Assembly (NCBI RefSeq): GCF_039888675.1
Contig: NZ_JBDQQR010000002.1
Location: forward strand, 224,001-288,000
DNA: 64,000 nt
Direction: 5' to 3'
Origin: Mesorhizobium sp. CAU 1732
GTDB taxonomy: Bacteria; Pseudomonadota; Alphaproteobacteria; Rhizobiales; Rhizobiaceae
The first letter of the stretch is position 1. The number at the start of each line of letters is the position of its first letter. A program made the position numbers and the translations under genes. Under the pieces are notes generated by a model, which did no database searches, was not told the origin of the DNA, and worked only from the letters and a program-made list of their open reading frames with translations. Below, piece by piece: positions 30,681-39,888 of the stretch.

Positions 30681-32279
30681 TTACCCCGTGACGTCGAACT
30701 CGAGCGGCTTGGCCGAATCGATCTTCGGATCGGCGCGGAGTTCCTCGAGCACGGCTTCCGGGAACGGGGCGTCGAGATAGAGCAGCGCGATCGCATCACC
30801 GCCGGGCCGGTTGCGCCCAAGCTGGAAGTTCGCGATGTTGACGCCGTTCTTGCCGCAGATCGAGCCCAAGAGGCCGATGATGCCCGGTGCATCCGCATTC
30901 GTCGTGTACAGCATGTGCTGCCCGACCTCGGCATCGAGATTGATGCCCTTGATCTGGATGAAGCGCGGCTTCCCGTCCGAGAAGCAGGTGCCCGCAATCG
31001 TCCGCGTGCGGCTCGCGGTCTTCACCGAAAGACGGATATAGCCGTCGAACACGCCGGACTTGTCGCGCTTGACCTCCGACAGGATGACACCGCGTTCCTT
31101 CGCCATGATGGGCGCGGAGACCATGTTGACGTCGGCGACCTGCGGACGGATCAGACCGGCAAGCGTGGCGCTGATCAGCGCGCGCGTGTTCATGTTGGCC
31201 GTGGCGCCGTCGAACAGGATTTCAACTTCCTGGATCGGCTCGTCGGTGACCTGGCCGACAAACGCGCCGAGCACTTCGGCAAGCTTGATGAACGGCTTGA
31301 GGCGCGGCGCTTCCTCGGCCGTGATCGAGGGCATGTTGATGGCGTTGGAGACCGCGCCCTTCACGAGGTAATCCGCCATCTGCTCGGCGACCTGAAGGGC
31401 GACGTTTTCCTGCGCTTCCGAGGTCGATGCGCCCAGATGCGGCGTCGCGACCACGTTTTCCATGCCGAAAAGCGGGCTGTCGGTCGCGGGCTCCGTCTCG
31501 AACACGTCGATGCCCGCGCCGGCCACCTTTCCGCTCTTCAGCGCCTCGATCAGGTCGGCCTCTATGATCAACCCGCCGCGCGCGCAATTGATGATGCGCA
31601 CGCCGTCCTTCATCTTCTCGAAGGCGGCCTTGTTGATCACGCCGCGCGTCTTGTCGGTCATCGGCGTGTGCAGCGTGATGAAGTCGGCACGCGCGAAAAT
31701 CTCGTCGAGCTCGACCTTCTCCACGCCGAGTTCGGAGGCTCGGCCTTCCGAGAGGAACGGATCGTAGGCGATGACATGCATCTTGAGCCCGACGCCCCGC
31801 ATCGCCACGATGGAGCCGATATTGCCGCAACCGATCACGCCCAGCGTCTTGCCGGTGATCTCCACGCCCATGAAGCGGTTCTTCTCCCACTTTCCGGCAT
31901 GGGTGGAGGCGTTCGCCTCGGGAAGCTGGCGGGCCACCGCGAACATCAGCGCGATCGCATGCTCCGCGGTGGTGATCGAATTGCCGAAGGGCGTGTTCAT
32001 CACGATGATGCCGCGCCGCGAGGCGGCGGGGATATCGACATTGTCGACACCGATGCCGGCGCGGCCGACGACCTTGAGATTGGTCGCCGCCGCGATCAGC
32101 TTTTCGGTCACCTTGGTCGCCGAGCGGATCGCGAGGCCGTCATACTGGCCGATGACTTCGAGCAGCTTGTCCTTGTCCTTGCCCAGATCAGGCAAATAGT
32201 CGACCTCGACGCCGCGATCCTTGAAGATTTGCACGGCGGTCGGGGAAAGTTTGTCGGATACGAGTACGCGGGGCGCCAT
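30681..32279 (-). CDS. serA: D-3-phosphoglycerate dehydrogenase
   Basis: First step of serine synthesis: 3-phosphoglycerate to phosphohydroxypyruvate with NAD. It has 532 residues, the long form with an added ASB domain and a C-terminal ACT domain (INLDAEVGQHMLYTTNADAPGIIG) for feedback control by serine. The NAD fold has TLGVIGCGNIGSIVAMRG; GRAGIGVDNVDIPAA and the active-site histidine region VVATPHLGAST are present. The ATG at 32279 has GGAGG 6 nt upstream. It follows serC by 73 bp on the same strand, so both are likely co-transcribed. Confidence 0.96.
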   Translation of the reverse strand: MAPRVLVSDKLSPTAVQIFKDRGVEVDYLPDLGKDKDKLLEVIGQYDGLAIRSATKVTEKLIAAATNLKVVGRAGIGVDNVDIPAASRRGIIVMNTPFGNSITTAEHAIALMFAVARQLPEANASTHAGKWEKNRFMGVEITGKTLGVIGCGNIGSIVAMRGVGLKMHVIAYDPFLSEGRASELGVEKVELDEIFARADFITLHTPMTDKTRGVINKAAFEKMKDGVRIINCARGGLIIEADLIEALKSGKVAGAGIDVFETEPATDSPLFGMENVVATPHLGASTSEAQENVALQVAEQMADYLVKGAVSNAINMPSITAEEAPRLKPFIKLAEVLGAFVGQVTDEPIQEVEILFDGATANMNTRALISATLAGLIRPQVADVNMVSAPIMAKERGVILSEVKRDKSGVFDGYIRLSVKTASRTRTIAGTCFSDGKPRFIQIKGINLDAEVGQHMLYTTNADAPGIIGLLGSICGKNGVNIANFQLGRNRPGGDAIALLYLDAPFPEAVLEELRADPKIDSAKPLEFDVTG

Positions 32280-32352
32280 GATGGCCTCCTTCGTCATGTT
32301 TTGTCGTGAACAGGTGAAGTGGGGGCCGCCACCCGAGCGGCCCGAAATTGCC

Positions 32353-33531
32353 TCAGGCAGCAGCCTTGAGCGCCGCCTTCTGACTGGCGAATGCCCAGTC
32401 GAGCCAGGGCAGAAGCGCCTCGAGATCGGCCGTTTCCACGGTCGCGCCGGCCCAGATGCGCAGGCCCGCAGGCGCGTCGCGATAGTGACCGATGTCGTAG
32501 GCGACGCCTTCCTTGTCGAGCGCCGTGACGATGCCCTTGGCGAAAGCGGCCTGGGCGTCAGCATCGAGCGCCGTCACGTCCGGGTCCACGATCGTCAGGC
32601 AGACGGAGGTGTTGGAGCGGGTCTCCGCCTTGACCGCGAGGTTCGCAAGCCATGGCGTCTTGGCGACAAAGGCATCGATCGCGGCGAAGTTCGCGTCCGC
32701 GCGCGCCACCAAACCGTCCAGCCCGCCGATCGACTTCGCCCAGGTCAGCGCGTCGATATAGTCCTCGACGCAGAGCATCGAGGGCGTGTTGATCGTCTCG
32801 CCCTTGAAGATGCCCTCGATCAGCTTGCCGCCCGAGGTGAGACGGAAGATCTTCGGCAGCGGCCATGAAGGCTTGTAGGTTTCGAGCCGCTCGACGGCGC
32901 GGGGGCTGAGGATCAGCATGCCATGCGCGGCCTCGCCGCCCAGCACCTTCTGCCAGGAGAAGGTGACGACATCGAGCTTGTCGAAATCGAGCCTCTGCGC
33001 AAAGGCGGCCGACGTCGCGTCGCAGATCGTCAGGCCCTTGCGGTCGGCGGGAATGAAATCGCCGTTCGGCACACGCACGCCGGACGTCGTGCCGTTCCAG
33101 GTGAACACCACGTCGCGGTCGAAATCGATCGTGGAGAGGTCGGGAAGCTGCCCGTATGGCGCTTCGATCTTGCGGGCGTCTTCGAGCTTGAGCTGCTTGA
33201 CCACGTCTGTGACCCAGCCGGAACCAAACGATTCCCACGCGACCATATCGACCCCGCGCTCGCCCAGAAGCGACCACATCGCCATCTCGACAGCGCCGGT
33301 GTCGGACGCGGGCACAATGCCGATACGCCAGTCGGCGGGGACCTGAAGAACCTCGCGGGTGAGGTCGATGGCATGCTGGAGCTTGGTCTTGCCGATCTTG
33401 GCGCGATGCGAGCGTCCGAGCGGGGCATCGGAAAGCGCATCGAGCGACCAACCGGGACGCTTCGCGCAGGGACCTGAAGAGAAATTGGGGTTTGCCGGAC
33501 GGAATCCGGGCTTCGACGGTAACGTCGTCAT
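32353..33531 (-). CDS. serC: Phosphoserine aminotransferase
   Basis: PLP enzyme that turns phosphohydroxypyruvate and glutamate into phosphoserine. It has 392 residues from the ATG at 33531, the start that gives the family's N-terminus ([18 protein letters not shown]). The PLP lysine is in [17 protein letters not shown]. This is the alphaproteobacterial/methanosarcinal long type, about 30 residues longer than E. coli SerC. A hairpin leader lies directly before the start. It is the first gene of the serC-serA pair. Confidence 0.96.
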   Translation of the reverse strand: MTTLPSKPGFRPANPNFSSGPCAKRPGWSLDALSDAPLGRSHRAKIGKTKLQHAIDLTREVLQVPADWRIGIVPASDTGAVEMAMWSLLGERGVDMVAWESFGSGWVTDVVKQLKLEDARKIEAPYGQLPDLSTIDFDRDVVFTWNGTTSGVRVPNGDFIPADRKGLTICDATSAAFAQRLDFDKLDVVTFSWQKVLGGEAAHGMLILSPRAVERLETYKPSWPLPKIFRLTSGGKLIEGIFKGETINTPSMLCVEDYIDALTWAKSIGGLDGLVARADANFAAIDAFVAKTPWLANLAVKAETRSNTSVCLTIVDPDVTALDADAQAAFAKGIVTALDKEGVAYDIGHYRDAPAGLRIWAGATVETADLEALLPWLDWAFASQKAALKAAA

Positions 33532-33590
33532 CGTGGCTATCCTTCCAGATAGATAGCTCCTCGTTGGGGAGGAGTGGCCCGCTGCGGGAA
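33532..33590 (-). ncRNA. Candidate serC leader RNA (cis-regulatory)
   Basis: The minus-strand leader of serC forms two adjacent hairpins. The upstream one is CTCCTC-CCCAAC-GAGGAG (33574-33557); the second is CTATC-TGGAAG-GATAG (33552-33537), whose loop and arm hold the AAGGA ribosome-binding site 6-10 nt before the ATG. An RNA motif upstream of serC with such hairpins is known in Alphaproteobacteria (the serC leader family). The match here is by eye, and no ligand is claimed. Confidence 0.55.
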
Positions 33591-33715
33591 CTACTGGAAG
33601 GCGCGGAGAAGCGCAAGGGGTAAAAACCAATGACTGCCCCGTCCGTCAGCGGCGACCGACCACGCCATTGACGTCGCCAATCGCCTCGGGCCATGCTTCT
33701 CTCATGGAGACCAGC

Positions 33716-34015
33716 ATGATCACCGGACCCCTGTGCCGCGCTGCACGCGCGCTGACCGAACTCTCGCGCGAAAAGCTCGCCGCACTGTCGGGCGTGGACG
33801 AGCATGTCATCGAGCTGTTCGAACGCAGGATCGCGGCCCCGGATGCGAATGTCGTCGCGATGCTGAAATCGACGCTGGAGGATATGGGTGCGGTCTTCAT
33901 TCCAGAAGACAGACGCGGGGCCGGCGTTCGGTTGAAATTTACCGCATCGGAGACGAAACGGATCGCGACGCTCGAAAGCGAGGGCGGGCTGATTCGGGGC
34001 GACGACGTGCCGTAA
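33716..34015 (+). CDS. Small HTH (XRE-like) DNA-binding protein
   Basis: Protein of 99 residues from the ATG at 33716, which has GGAG 7 nt upstream; starts at 33704 and 33668 are possible. Residues 1-70 fit a Cro/C1-type helix-turn-helix (ARALTELSREKLAALSGVDEHVIELFERR), followed by ANVVAMLKSTLEDMGAVFIPEDRRGAGVRL, as in many short rhizobial XRE regulators. The target is unknown. It diverges from serC with 184 bp between starts and converges on the first outer-membrane gene. Confidence 0.7.
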   Translation: MITGPLCRAARALTELSREKLAALSGVDEHVIELFERRIAAPDANVVAMLKSTLEDMGAVFIPEDRRGAGVRLKFTASETKRIATLESEGGLIRGDDVP

Positions 34016-34025
34016 ACTGGGCCTC

Positions 34026-34057
34026 CAAAAAGCAAAACGGCGGGCCGGAGCCCGCCG
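34026..34057 (-). terminator. Intrinsic terminator of the first outer-membrane beta-barrel gene
   Basis: On the minus strand CGGCGGGC-TCCG-GCCCGCCG is followed by TTTTGCTTTTT. It lies 23 bp after the stop of the gene ending at 34080, and could also act for the convergent HTH gene. Confidence 0.85.
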
Positions 34058-34079
34058 CGTCGCCTGAGATAGATGCTGC

Positions 34080-34745
34080 CTACCAGAGATCGTAGCGCAG
34101 GCCAACCTTGAAAAGATGCTGCTTGATGCCGCGGTCGATTTCGAACGTATCCGTGTTCAGATATTCCGCGTCAGGCGTGTGCAGGAACTGGTATCCGAGG
34201 TCGATGGACGCATTGTCGGTGACCTTGTAGCTGGCGCCCGCCATAAGGGCGTAGGCGAAGTTGTACTGGCGGTCGTCGAGTTCCAGGGCGATGTTCTCCT
34301 GCCTCAGATGCGTGACGCCGACGCCGGCGCCGACATAGGGCGTCAGGCCCATGATCGTGGCGACGTCGAAGTAGCCGTTCACAAGGCCGCTCCACATCGA
34401 GCTGGACGCCTCGAAAGTGTCCGCCCCTATCGTGATGTCCGCCGAATCGCCGCCGAGATAGGCGATGTTGAGGTCGGCGCGGAAATTGTCGGAGAAGTGG
34501 TAGCCGAAGCCGGCGCCCCCGCCGAAACGGCGATTCTTGGTGTCGAAGGGCTCGAAATCGTAGAGCGGATCGTCGAAATTGTAGCTGACGTCACCGCGCA
34601 GATACCAGCCTGAACCGATCTCGACCGGCACCATTTCCGGCGCTTCCTCGATGTAGATCGGGGGATCGTAGTCGGCGGCCATCGCCGTCGATGCGAACAG
34701 CGCAAAGGCTGCGGCAGAAGCAAGCAGGCGGGCAGTCTGGCTCAT
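34080..34745 (-). CDS. Outer-membrane beta-barrel protein, Omp25/31-like (first copy)
   Basis: Porin-like outer-membrane protein of 221 residues. It has a signal peptide (LLASAAAFALFASTAMA-ADYDPP), then WYLRGDVSYNFDDPLYD, the usual opening strand of the rhizobial OmpW/Omp25-like barrels, alternating strands with GAGFGYHFSDNFRADL and YVGAGVGVTHL, and a C-terminal aromatic-ending strand KVGLRYDLW, the signal for the Bam machinery. Function is structural or porin-like; it cannot be made more exact. A CtrA consensus box lies about 70 bp upstream. Confidence 0.88.
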   Translation of the reverse strand: MSQTARLLASAAAFALFASTAMAADYDPPIYIEEAPEMVPVEIGSGWYLRGDVSYNFDDPLYDFEPFDTKNRRFGGGAGFGYHFSDNFRADLNIAYLGGDSADITIGADTFEASSSMWSGLVNGYFDVATIMGLTPYVGAGVGVTHLRQENIALELDDRQYNFAYALMAGASYKVTDNASIDLGYQFLHTPDAEYLNTDTFEIDRGIKQHLFKVGLRYDLW

Positions 34746-34813
34746 CGAAGTGTCTCCCCAGGACGCGACACGGCGGCGCGATTTGATCTCGGGACCATCA
34801 TTAACCATGATGG

Positions 34814-34828
34814 TTAAACCCCGGTTAA
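34814..34828 (-). promoter_or_regulatory. CtrA-type box upstream of the first Omp gene
   Basis: Minus strand TTAACCGGGGTTTAA, an exact TTAA-N7-TTAA match with the preferred TTAACC half. It is 69-83 bp before the start codon of the barrel gene. A further TTAACCATGATGGTTAA palindrome (34801-34817) overlaps it. Confidence 0.6.
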
Positions 34829-34877
34829 GGATAACCAGCGGTTACCGGCACAATGGGAAATTGTTGCGCGCACATGC

Positions 34878-34902
34878 AAAGAGCCCGGCTTTCGCCGGGC
34901 TC
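34878..34902 (-). terminator. Intrinsic terminator of the second Omp gene
   Basis: Minus strand GAGCCCGGC-GAAA-GCCGGGCTC followed by TTTG: a perfect 9-bp stem with a GNRA-type tetraloop, 26 bp after the stop at 34929. The T-run is short. Confidence 0.8.
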
Positions 34903-34928
34903 CGCGTCTCCAATCCAGGGACTGGCTG

Positions 34929-35720
34929 TTAGTTGAAGGCGTAGCGCACGCCGAGCTTGAAGTCGTGCGAGGTGATCTTGCGGAACTCCATCGGATTGTC
35001 GATGAGGTTGGTGCCGTCATAGGCGATGATGTCGCCCGAGCGCGCGTCGCCCAGATTCATGAAGCTGTAGCCCAGGTCGATCGTCATGCGCTCGGTCGCC
35101 TTGAGGCCCACGCCTGCATGCAGCGCCCAGGCGAAGTTCCACTCAGAAGCGGAATCCGCATAGGCCAGCGTCGGCGCGCCGAACTCGTCGATACCGGCAT
35201 CGCGGAACGAATGGATCGTGTTGCGGCTCGCGCCGATACCCGCGCCCACATAAGGCACGATGCCATGGAAGTCGCCGAGATCGGCATAGGCATTCGCCAT
35301 CAGGAGCCACTCGGACTTCTTGCCCGTATAGTTGTTGAAGCGGTCGATGCCGCCGGCGGTCCAGGTGTCGAGCCCGTGGAACCCGACCTCGCCGCGATAC
35401 TCGACGATGCCGTCGACGCGCAGATAGTCGTTGAACTGGTAGCCGACACCGGCGCCGAAGAGCGGACCGGCCTCGAAGTTCTTGTCGACGACCTGAAAGT
35501 TGTTGGCGTCCGTGAAATCGTCGAACAGCACATTGTACAGTTCGTCGACGCGCTGGTTCGTCATGCCGATATGGCCGCGCAGGTACCAGCCGCCATAGAC
35601 GGGCTCCGGCGGTACGTATTCGACGACCGGCGGCTCATAAAGATCTGCGGCGGCGGCGGGCAATGCCGCGCCCGCCAAGGCCGCGGCGACAGCCGCGATC
35701 GGCGCAATGGACCTGAACAT
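34929..35720 (-). CDS. Outer-membrane beta-barrel protein, Omp25/31-like (second copy)
   Basis: Paralogue of the neighbouring barrel protein, 263 residues. A signal peptide (IAPIAAVAAALAGAALPAAA-ADLYEPP) is followed by GGWYLRGHIGMTNQRVDELYN, strands such as GAGVGYQFNDYLRVDG and YVGAGIGASRNTIHS, and a C-terminal KLGVRYAFN ending. The ATG at 35720 is used; a GTG at 35729 is in frame. It is of the same strand and spacing style as its neighbour, each with its own terminator and CtrA-type box, so they look like a tandem duplication with separate promoters. Confidence 0.88.
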   Translation of the reverse strand: MFRSIAPIAAVAAALAGAALPAAAADLYEPPVVEYVPPEPVYGGWYLRGHIGMTNQRVDELYNVLFDDFTDANNFQVVDKNFEAGPLFGAGVGYQFNDYLRVDGIVEYRGEVGFHGLDTWTAGGIDRFNNYTGKKSEWLLMANAYADLGDFHGIVPYVGAGIGASRNTIHSFRDAGIDEFGAPTLAYADSASEWNFAWALHAGVGLKATERMTIDLGYSFMNLGDARSGDIIAYDGTNLIDNPMEFRKITSHDFKLGVRYAFN

Positions 35721-35801
35721 GACTTCCACCCCTGCTGCGGCCGGACGGACGACTCCGACACGGCGCGAATTGAACTCGGGATGGATGATGAAGGGAAAAA
35801 G

Positions 35802-35816
35802 TTAAGCACGGCTTAA
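35802..35816 (-). promoter_or_regulatory. CtrA-type box upstream of the second Omp gene
   Basis: Minus strand TTAAGCCGTGCTTAA, an exact TTAA-N7-TTAA match, 82-96 bp before the start codon. Another TTAA lies 9 bp away (35826-35829), within TTAACCAT on the plus strand. Confidence 0.6.
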
Positions 35817-35860
35817 CCTTACCGCTTAACCATGTTGCCACGGCAACAACGACCCCAAAC

Positions 35861-35887
35861 GCAGGAAAGCCCGCCGGATAGCGGGCT
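35861..35887 (-). terminator. Probable terminator of glmM
   Basis: Minus strand AGCCCGC-TATCCG-GCGGGCT followed by TTCC, 44 bp after the glmM stop. The stem is perfect but the T-run is short, so termination may be partial. Confidence 0.6.
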
Positions 35888-35930
35888 CTCGGTATTCGCT
35901 CGGATCGAAGGATCGATATCGAAGGCCGCG

Positions 35931-37283
35931 TCAGGCGGCGTGGCGCGTATCCGCGATGACGCCGACGATGTCATCCACCACCTGCTCGACCAGCACCTTG
36001 TCGTCCGCCTCCGCCATGACGCGGATCAGCGGCTCGGTCCCGGACGGGCGAATCACTAGCCTGCCCGAATTGCCAAGGCGCGCGCGCGCATCCTCGATGG
36101 CGGATTTGACGTGCTTGTCCTCCAGGGGCGCGCCGCCCGAAAAGCGTACGTTCTTCAGGATTTGCGGTACGGGCTCGAACTTGCGGCAGATTTCGCTGAC
36201 CGGCCGATCTTCGCGCTTGATGCAGGCAAGAACCTGCAGCGCCGACACGAGGCCGTCACCCGTCGTGGAGAAATCGGACAGAACGACATGGCCGGACTGC
36301 TCGCCGCCCACATTGAACCCGTGGGCGCGCATATGCTCCACGACGTAGCGGTCGCCAACCTTGGTGCGGTGAAGCGAGAGGCCGATATCGCCCAGATAGC
36401 GCTCGAAGCCGAGATTGGACATGACCGTCGCCACCACGCCGCCGCCCGCGAGCCGGCCGTTGCGGTGCCATGATTCCGCGATCAGCGCCATCATCTGGTC
36501 GCCATCGACGACCGTGCCGGTCTCGTCGACGATCACCACGCGATCCGCATCGCCATCGAGCGCGATACCGATGTCGGCGCGGACTTCGTGGACCTTCTTC
36601 GCCAGGCCCAGCGGGTGCGTCGAGCCGCAATCCTCGTTGATGTTCATGCCGTTCGGCTCGACATTGATCGCGATCACTTCGGCGCCCAGTTCCCACAGCG
36701 CGGCGGGCGCGACCTTGTAGCCCGCACCGTTGGCGCAATCGACCACGATGCGCAGGCCTGCCAGAGACATGGAGCGCGGCAGCGTGCGCTTGGCGAACTC
36801 GATGTAACGATCGTGAACGCCGTCGATACGCTTGGCGCGGCCGAGCGCGTCGGCATCGGCCAGCGCGATATCCACGTCGCGATCGAGCATCTGCTCGATG
36901 CGCATCTCGATCTCGTCCGAGAGCTTGTAGCCGTCGGGGCCGAACAGCTTGATGCCGTTGTCGTAATAGGGGTTGTGCGAGGCGGAGATCATCACGCCGA
37001 TATCGGCGCGCAGCGAGCGCACCAGCATCGCAACCGCAGGCGTCGGGATCGGGCCGAGAAGGAAAACGTCCATGCCGGCCGCGCAGAAACCCGCCACCAT
37101 GGCGTTCTCGATCATGTAGCCGGACAGCCGCGTGTCCTTGCCCAGAACCACACGATGGCGGTGGCTTCCGCGCTGGAACGACATGCCGACGGCCATGCCG
37201 ACCCGCATGGCGACTTCAGCCGTCATCGGCAGTCTGTTCGCGCGTCCCCGGATTCCGTCGGTTCCGAAATAACGTCTCGTCAT
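35931..37283 (-). CDS. glmM: Phosphoglucosamine mutase
   Basis: Interconverts glucosamine-6-phosphate and glucosamine-1-phosphate for UDP-GlcNAc, peptidoglycan and lipid A. It has 450 residues from the ATG at 37283 ([13 protein letters not shown] start). The phospho-serine loop MISASHNP has S102, the same place as in E. coli GlmM; the Mg loop DGDADRV and the C-terminal phosphate loop [14 protein letters not shown] are present. In related genomes glmM usually follows ftsH directly; here a three-gene island lies between them. Confidence 0.96.
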   Translation of the reverse strand: MTRRYFGTDGIRGRANRLPMTAEVAMRVGMAVGMSFQRGSHRHRVVLGKDTRLSGYMIENAMVAGFCAAGMDVFLLGPIPTPAVAMLVRSLRADIGVMISASHNPYYDNGIKLFGPDGYKLSDEIEMRIEQMLDRDVDIALADADALGRAKRIDGVHDRYIEFAKRTLPRSMSLAGLRIVVDCANGAGYKVAPAALWELGAEVIAINVEPNGMNINEDCGSTHPLGLAKKVHEVRADIGIALDGDADRVVIVDETGTVVDGDQMMALIAESWHRNGRLAGGGVVATVMSNLGFERYLGDIGLSLHRTKVGDRYVVEHMRAHGFNVGGEQSGHVVLSDFSTTGDGLVSALQVLACIKREDRPVSEICRKFEPVPQILKNVRFSGGAPLEDKHVKSAIEDARARLGNSGRLVIRPSGTEPLIRVMAEADDKVLVEQVVDDIVGVIADTRHAA

Positions 37284-37495
37284 GTCTTCTCCGGGTTCCC
37301 GCCCTTGCTTCGCTGGCGAAGAGCTTTGCCACAAGGAACTGTCATCGGGGTATCACAATATATGAGTAGCGGTTACGAAATGCTGACCAATTGGTAAATG
37401 ACGCAAAGTCCTCATTTTCGCTGAAACGCGGCTGTTTTGGACCGTAATTGCGCATTCAGGGTGAGGAAATCTCGACCTTGGTCGAGTGGGCCTAC

Positions 37496-38572
37496 CTATT
37501 TCAGGCTCTCGACCCACGCGCGCAACAGCGTGGCGGCCGCGTCGTCAGGCAGCGCCCGGCCGAGTTCCGGCATCATGATACCCGGTTCGATGCTCTCCAC
37601 CCGGTAGTTGAGGATCGAACCGTCCGGATCGCCCGGCTTGATATCGAAGAGGCGGCCGCCCGAACCGCGCCCCGCTGCCACCGGCCGCTTGTTGATCCCC
37701 AGGGCAGGACCGTGCGGCTCGGTCCAGGTCAGGTACAGCCCAGAATTGCTCGCCGGCCCCTCGCGGCGATGGCAATGCGCGCAGTTGACGTCGAGCCAGG
37801 CGCGGGCGCGGGCATCGATAGGGGCACTTTCGTCGCGCCAGTCCGGCGCCGCACCGAGCGCTGCCAGATCAGGCAAACCCTCCAGCATGCCCTCGTCGCG
37901 CCAGCGCTCGAGCTGGTTCGCCTGTCCGTCGTCATAGTCGATGACATGGTTGAGATTGCGCGCCTTCGGCCCCAGCGGCACGATCTCGCCGCTCATCGCG
38001 TGGCATGCCTTGCACTGGTTCTTGTTCGGCACCGCGTAGGTGAACGACAGCGCATCGCCGTCCGCGCCGATCGTCGCGATATCGACCTTGGCGCCCGCGA
38101 TCTTCAGTTCGGCCTCGGTCTGCGCGTCATTCCACAGATAGGCCCACGCCTGCCAGCCATTCTCATGCTTGAGCATGACGCGGGTCTCGATAAGGCGGAC
38201 ATCGGTGTCGGGCGCACGGAAATCCGCGGGAAACGCAAAGGTCTTCACCAGCGCCGAGCCCACCGGAAAGTCGAACGCCTCGTCCTCGACATAGGTCGCC
38301 GCCTTGCCCTCCGGCACATAGGCGAAGCGCATCTTGAGCGCGCCGTCCGAAAACAGCGCCGTAGCGGGCGAAAACGGCACCACGCGATCGGCCGGACGCT
38401 GCCGCGCCATGTCGTCGAAGAAGCCGTACGCTGACAGCAGCTTCGGAGGCCGGTCGGCGAGGATCGCCTCGTCGGAGACGGCGAAAGCAGGGGAGGCGAT
38501 CGCTGACGATAACAGAATAGTCAGTGCGAGTACGACGCGCCCTACGCGCCAACCGACGTAGGCGGCACGCAT
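37496..38572 (-). CDS. SO2930-family diheme c-type cytochrome
   Basis: Exported redox protein of 358 residues. A signal sequence (VGRVVLALTILLSSAIASPAFA) is followed by an N-terminal domain of about 150 residues without heme and a C-terminal part with two c-heme motifs: CKACH near residue 187 and CAHCH near residue 263, with likely distal ligands in GIMMPELGRALPD. This two-heme layout beside a parallel beta-helix protein is the SO2930/SO2931 pair known from Shewanella and Hyphomonas. Its electron partner is unknown. It starts 3 bp after the beta-helix gene, on the same strand. Confidence 0.85.
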   Translation of the reverse strand: MRAAYVGWRVGRVVLALTILLSSAIASPAFAVSDEAILADRPPKLLSAYGFFDDMARQRPADRVVPFSPATALFSDGALKMRFAYVPEGKAATYVEDEAFDFPVGSALVKTFAFPADFRAPDTDVRLIETRVMLKHENGWQAWAYLWNDAQTEAELKIAGAKVDIATIGADGDALSFTYAVPNKNQCKACHAMSGEIVPLGPKARNLNHVIDYDDGQANQLERWRDEGMLEGLPDLAALGAAPDWRDESAPIDARARAWLDVNCAHCHRREGPASNSGLYLTWTEPHGPALGINKRPVAAGRGSGGRLFDIKPGDPDGSILNYRVESIEPGIMMPELGRALPDDAAATLLRAWVESLK

Positions 38573-38575
38573 TGC

Positions 38576-39814
38576 TTATGCCCCCTCATCCTGCGGCAGC
38601 ACCACCGCGGCAGGTTCGGGCAGCGCGCCCTTGTATCCGCTGATATCCTTGTCCGGCCACCAGCCCCACGGCAGCAGCATCTGCGAGATCATCTTGAGGT
38701 TGGCGAACGTCGTTCCGTCCGCCTCGTCGATATAGATGCGATCGCCCGCCGACACCCATGAGAGATACTCCGGAATGCGCGTCACGCCGTCCCAGATGAT
38801 GTCGGGCAGCGGCGTGCCGGCCACGTCGGACAGGATTTTGCCGACCCCGCCATCCGGCTCCCAGCCGCCTTCCCCGTAGGTATTGCCGTGCACGAAGACC
38901 CCACGCGGCACGAACATGTAGTCGTCGTCCTCGTATTCGTTCGGATAGGCCGCAATCAGCACATGCGTCGTCGCGTTCTTGTCGAAACGGTTGCCGAAGA
39001 CGTGGACGTTGCGGTTGGCCATCACCATCACGCCCATGCCCTTCGGCACGATGCCGACGATGTTCCCCTCGGGCGCGAAATTCGGCGTGTCGTTCTCGAC
39101 GATGTCGTTGTCGAAAACGCGGATGTCGTGCCCGCCCTGGACCGGCAGGTTGGGGAGGTCGAAGATCAGGATGCCGCCGGTGTTGTGGCGGGCCGTGTTG
39201 CCGTAGACGTCCGCCCGATAGGAATTCTCGATCTCGATGCCCGCGACATTGTACTCCGCCACCGAATTGCGGACGATGATGTCCTCGCTCTGGCCGACAT
39301 AGATGCCCGCATCCGATGCGCCACGCACGATGACGCCGTCGATCAGCACGTTCTTGGACGATACCGGATAAACGCCGTAGGCGCCGTTTTCCGGCTTGGG
39401 TCCGCCCGTCCATTCTACGCGCAGGTTTCGAAATGTGATCTGGTCGGAGCCCTTCGACTTGACGCCGTCGCCCTTGCTATCCTCGACCCCGAAATCCTCC
39501 AGCACGACGCGATCGGATGTCACCAGCAGGCCCTCGCCCGAGCCCGTCTGGCCGGCGAAGGACAACACGGTCCGGTCCGCGCCCTCGCCGCGCACCGTCA
39601 CCTCGTCCACATCGAGCGAGAGCCCATCGGTCAGATCGTACCGCCCCGCGGCGATCGTCACCGTGTCGCCCGGCTCCGCCAGGATCAGCGCCTCGATCAG
39701 GCGCTCGTTGGCGTTTTCGCCCGGCTCGACGCGAATGTCCGCTGCGCCCGCCGTCATCGTGCCCGCGAGCAGCGCGACGATCGAAAGTCCCCCCATGCTG
39801 TTGAAAAGCTGCAT
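38576..39814 (-). CDS. Parallel beta-helix repeat protein (SO2931 family)
   Basis: Exported right-handed beta-helix protein of 412 residues. It has an N-terminal signal (SIVALLAGTMTAGAA-ADIRV) and repeated coils with N-turn patterns such as DQITFRNLRVEWTG, SKNVLIDGVIVRGASDAGIYV, EDIIVRNSVAEYNVAGIEIEN and YRADVYGNTARHNTGGILIFD. Such proteins bind or cut polysaccharides, but no lyase or hydrolase active site is obvious. It heads a two-gene operon with the diheme cytochrome and diverges from a TetR gene, with a palindromic operator between them. Confidence 0.85.
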   Translation of the reverse strand: MQLFNSMGGLSIVALLAGTMTAGAADIRVEPGENANERLIEALILAEPGDTVTIAAGRYDLTDGLSLDVDEVTVRGEGADRTVLSFAGQTGSGEGLLVTSDRVVLEDFGVEDSKGDGVKSKGSDQITFRNLRVEWTGGPKPENGAYGVYPVSSKNVLIDGVIVRGASDAGIYVGQSEDIIVRNSVAEYNVAGIEIENSYRADVYGNTARHNTGGILIFDLPNLPVQGGHDIRVFDNDIVENDTPNFAPEGNIVGIVPKGMGVMVMANRNVHVFGNRFDKNATTHVLIAAYPNEYEDDDYMFVPRGVFVHGNTYGEGGWEPDGGVGKILSDVAGTPLPDIIWDGVTRIPEYLSWVSAGDRIYIDEADGTTFANLKMISQMLLPWGWWPDKDISGYKGALPEPAAVVLPQDEGA

Positions 39815-39872
39815 CGTCTTCCTCCCCTTTTCCTGCGACGATGCGCCTCACATTGCGCCGAGTCAAGAAAGA

Positions 39873-39885
39873 TGAAACAGTTTCA
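39873..39885. promoter_or_regulatory. Palindromic operator between TetR and beta-helix genes
   Basis: TGAAAC-A-GTTTCA, perfect 6-bp arms, 3 bp before the chosen TetR ATG and 59 bp before the beta-helix start. On the minus strand a TTGACT element (39866-39861) lies next to it and could be the -35 of the beta-helix promoter. Size and place fit a TetR-family operator repressing both directions. Confidence 0.6.
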
Positions 39886-39888
39886 CTT

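Noticed and set aside
37384..37393. Palindrome ACCAATTGGT upstream of glmM
   Set aside because: Ten bp without a partner site or a known regulator; expected by chance in a 212-bp gap.
37471..37486. Palindrome CTCGACC-TT-GGTCGAG after the diheme cytochrome gene
   Set aside because: The loop is only 2 nt and no T-run follows on the minus strand except ATTT, so I do not call it a terminator. It may still be a weak 3' end.
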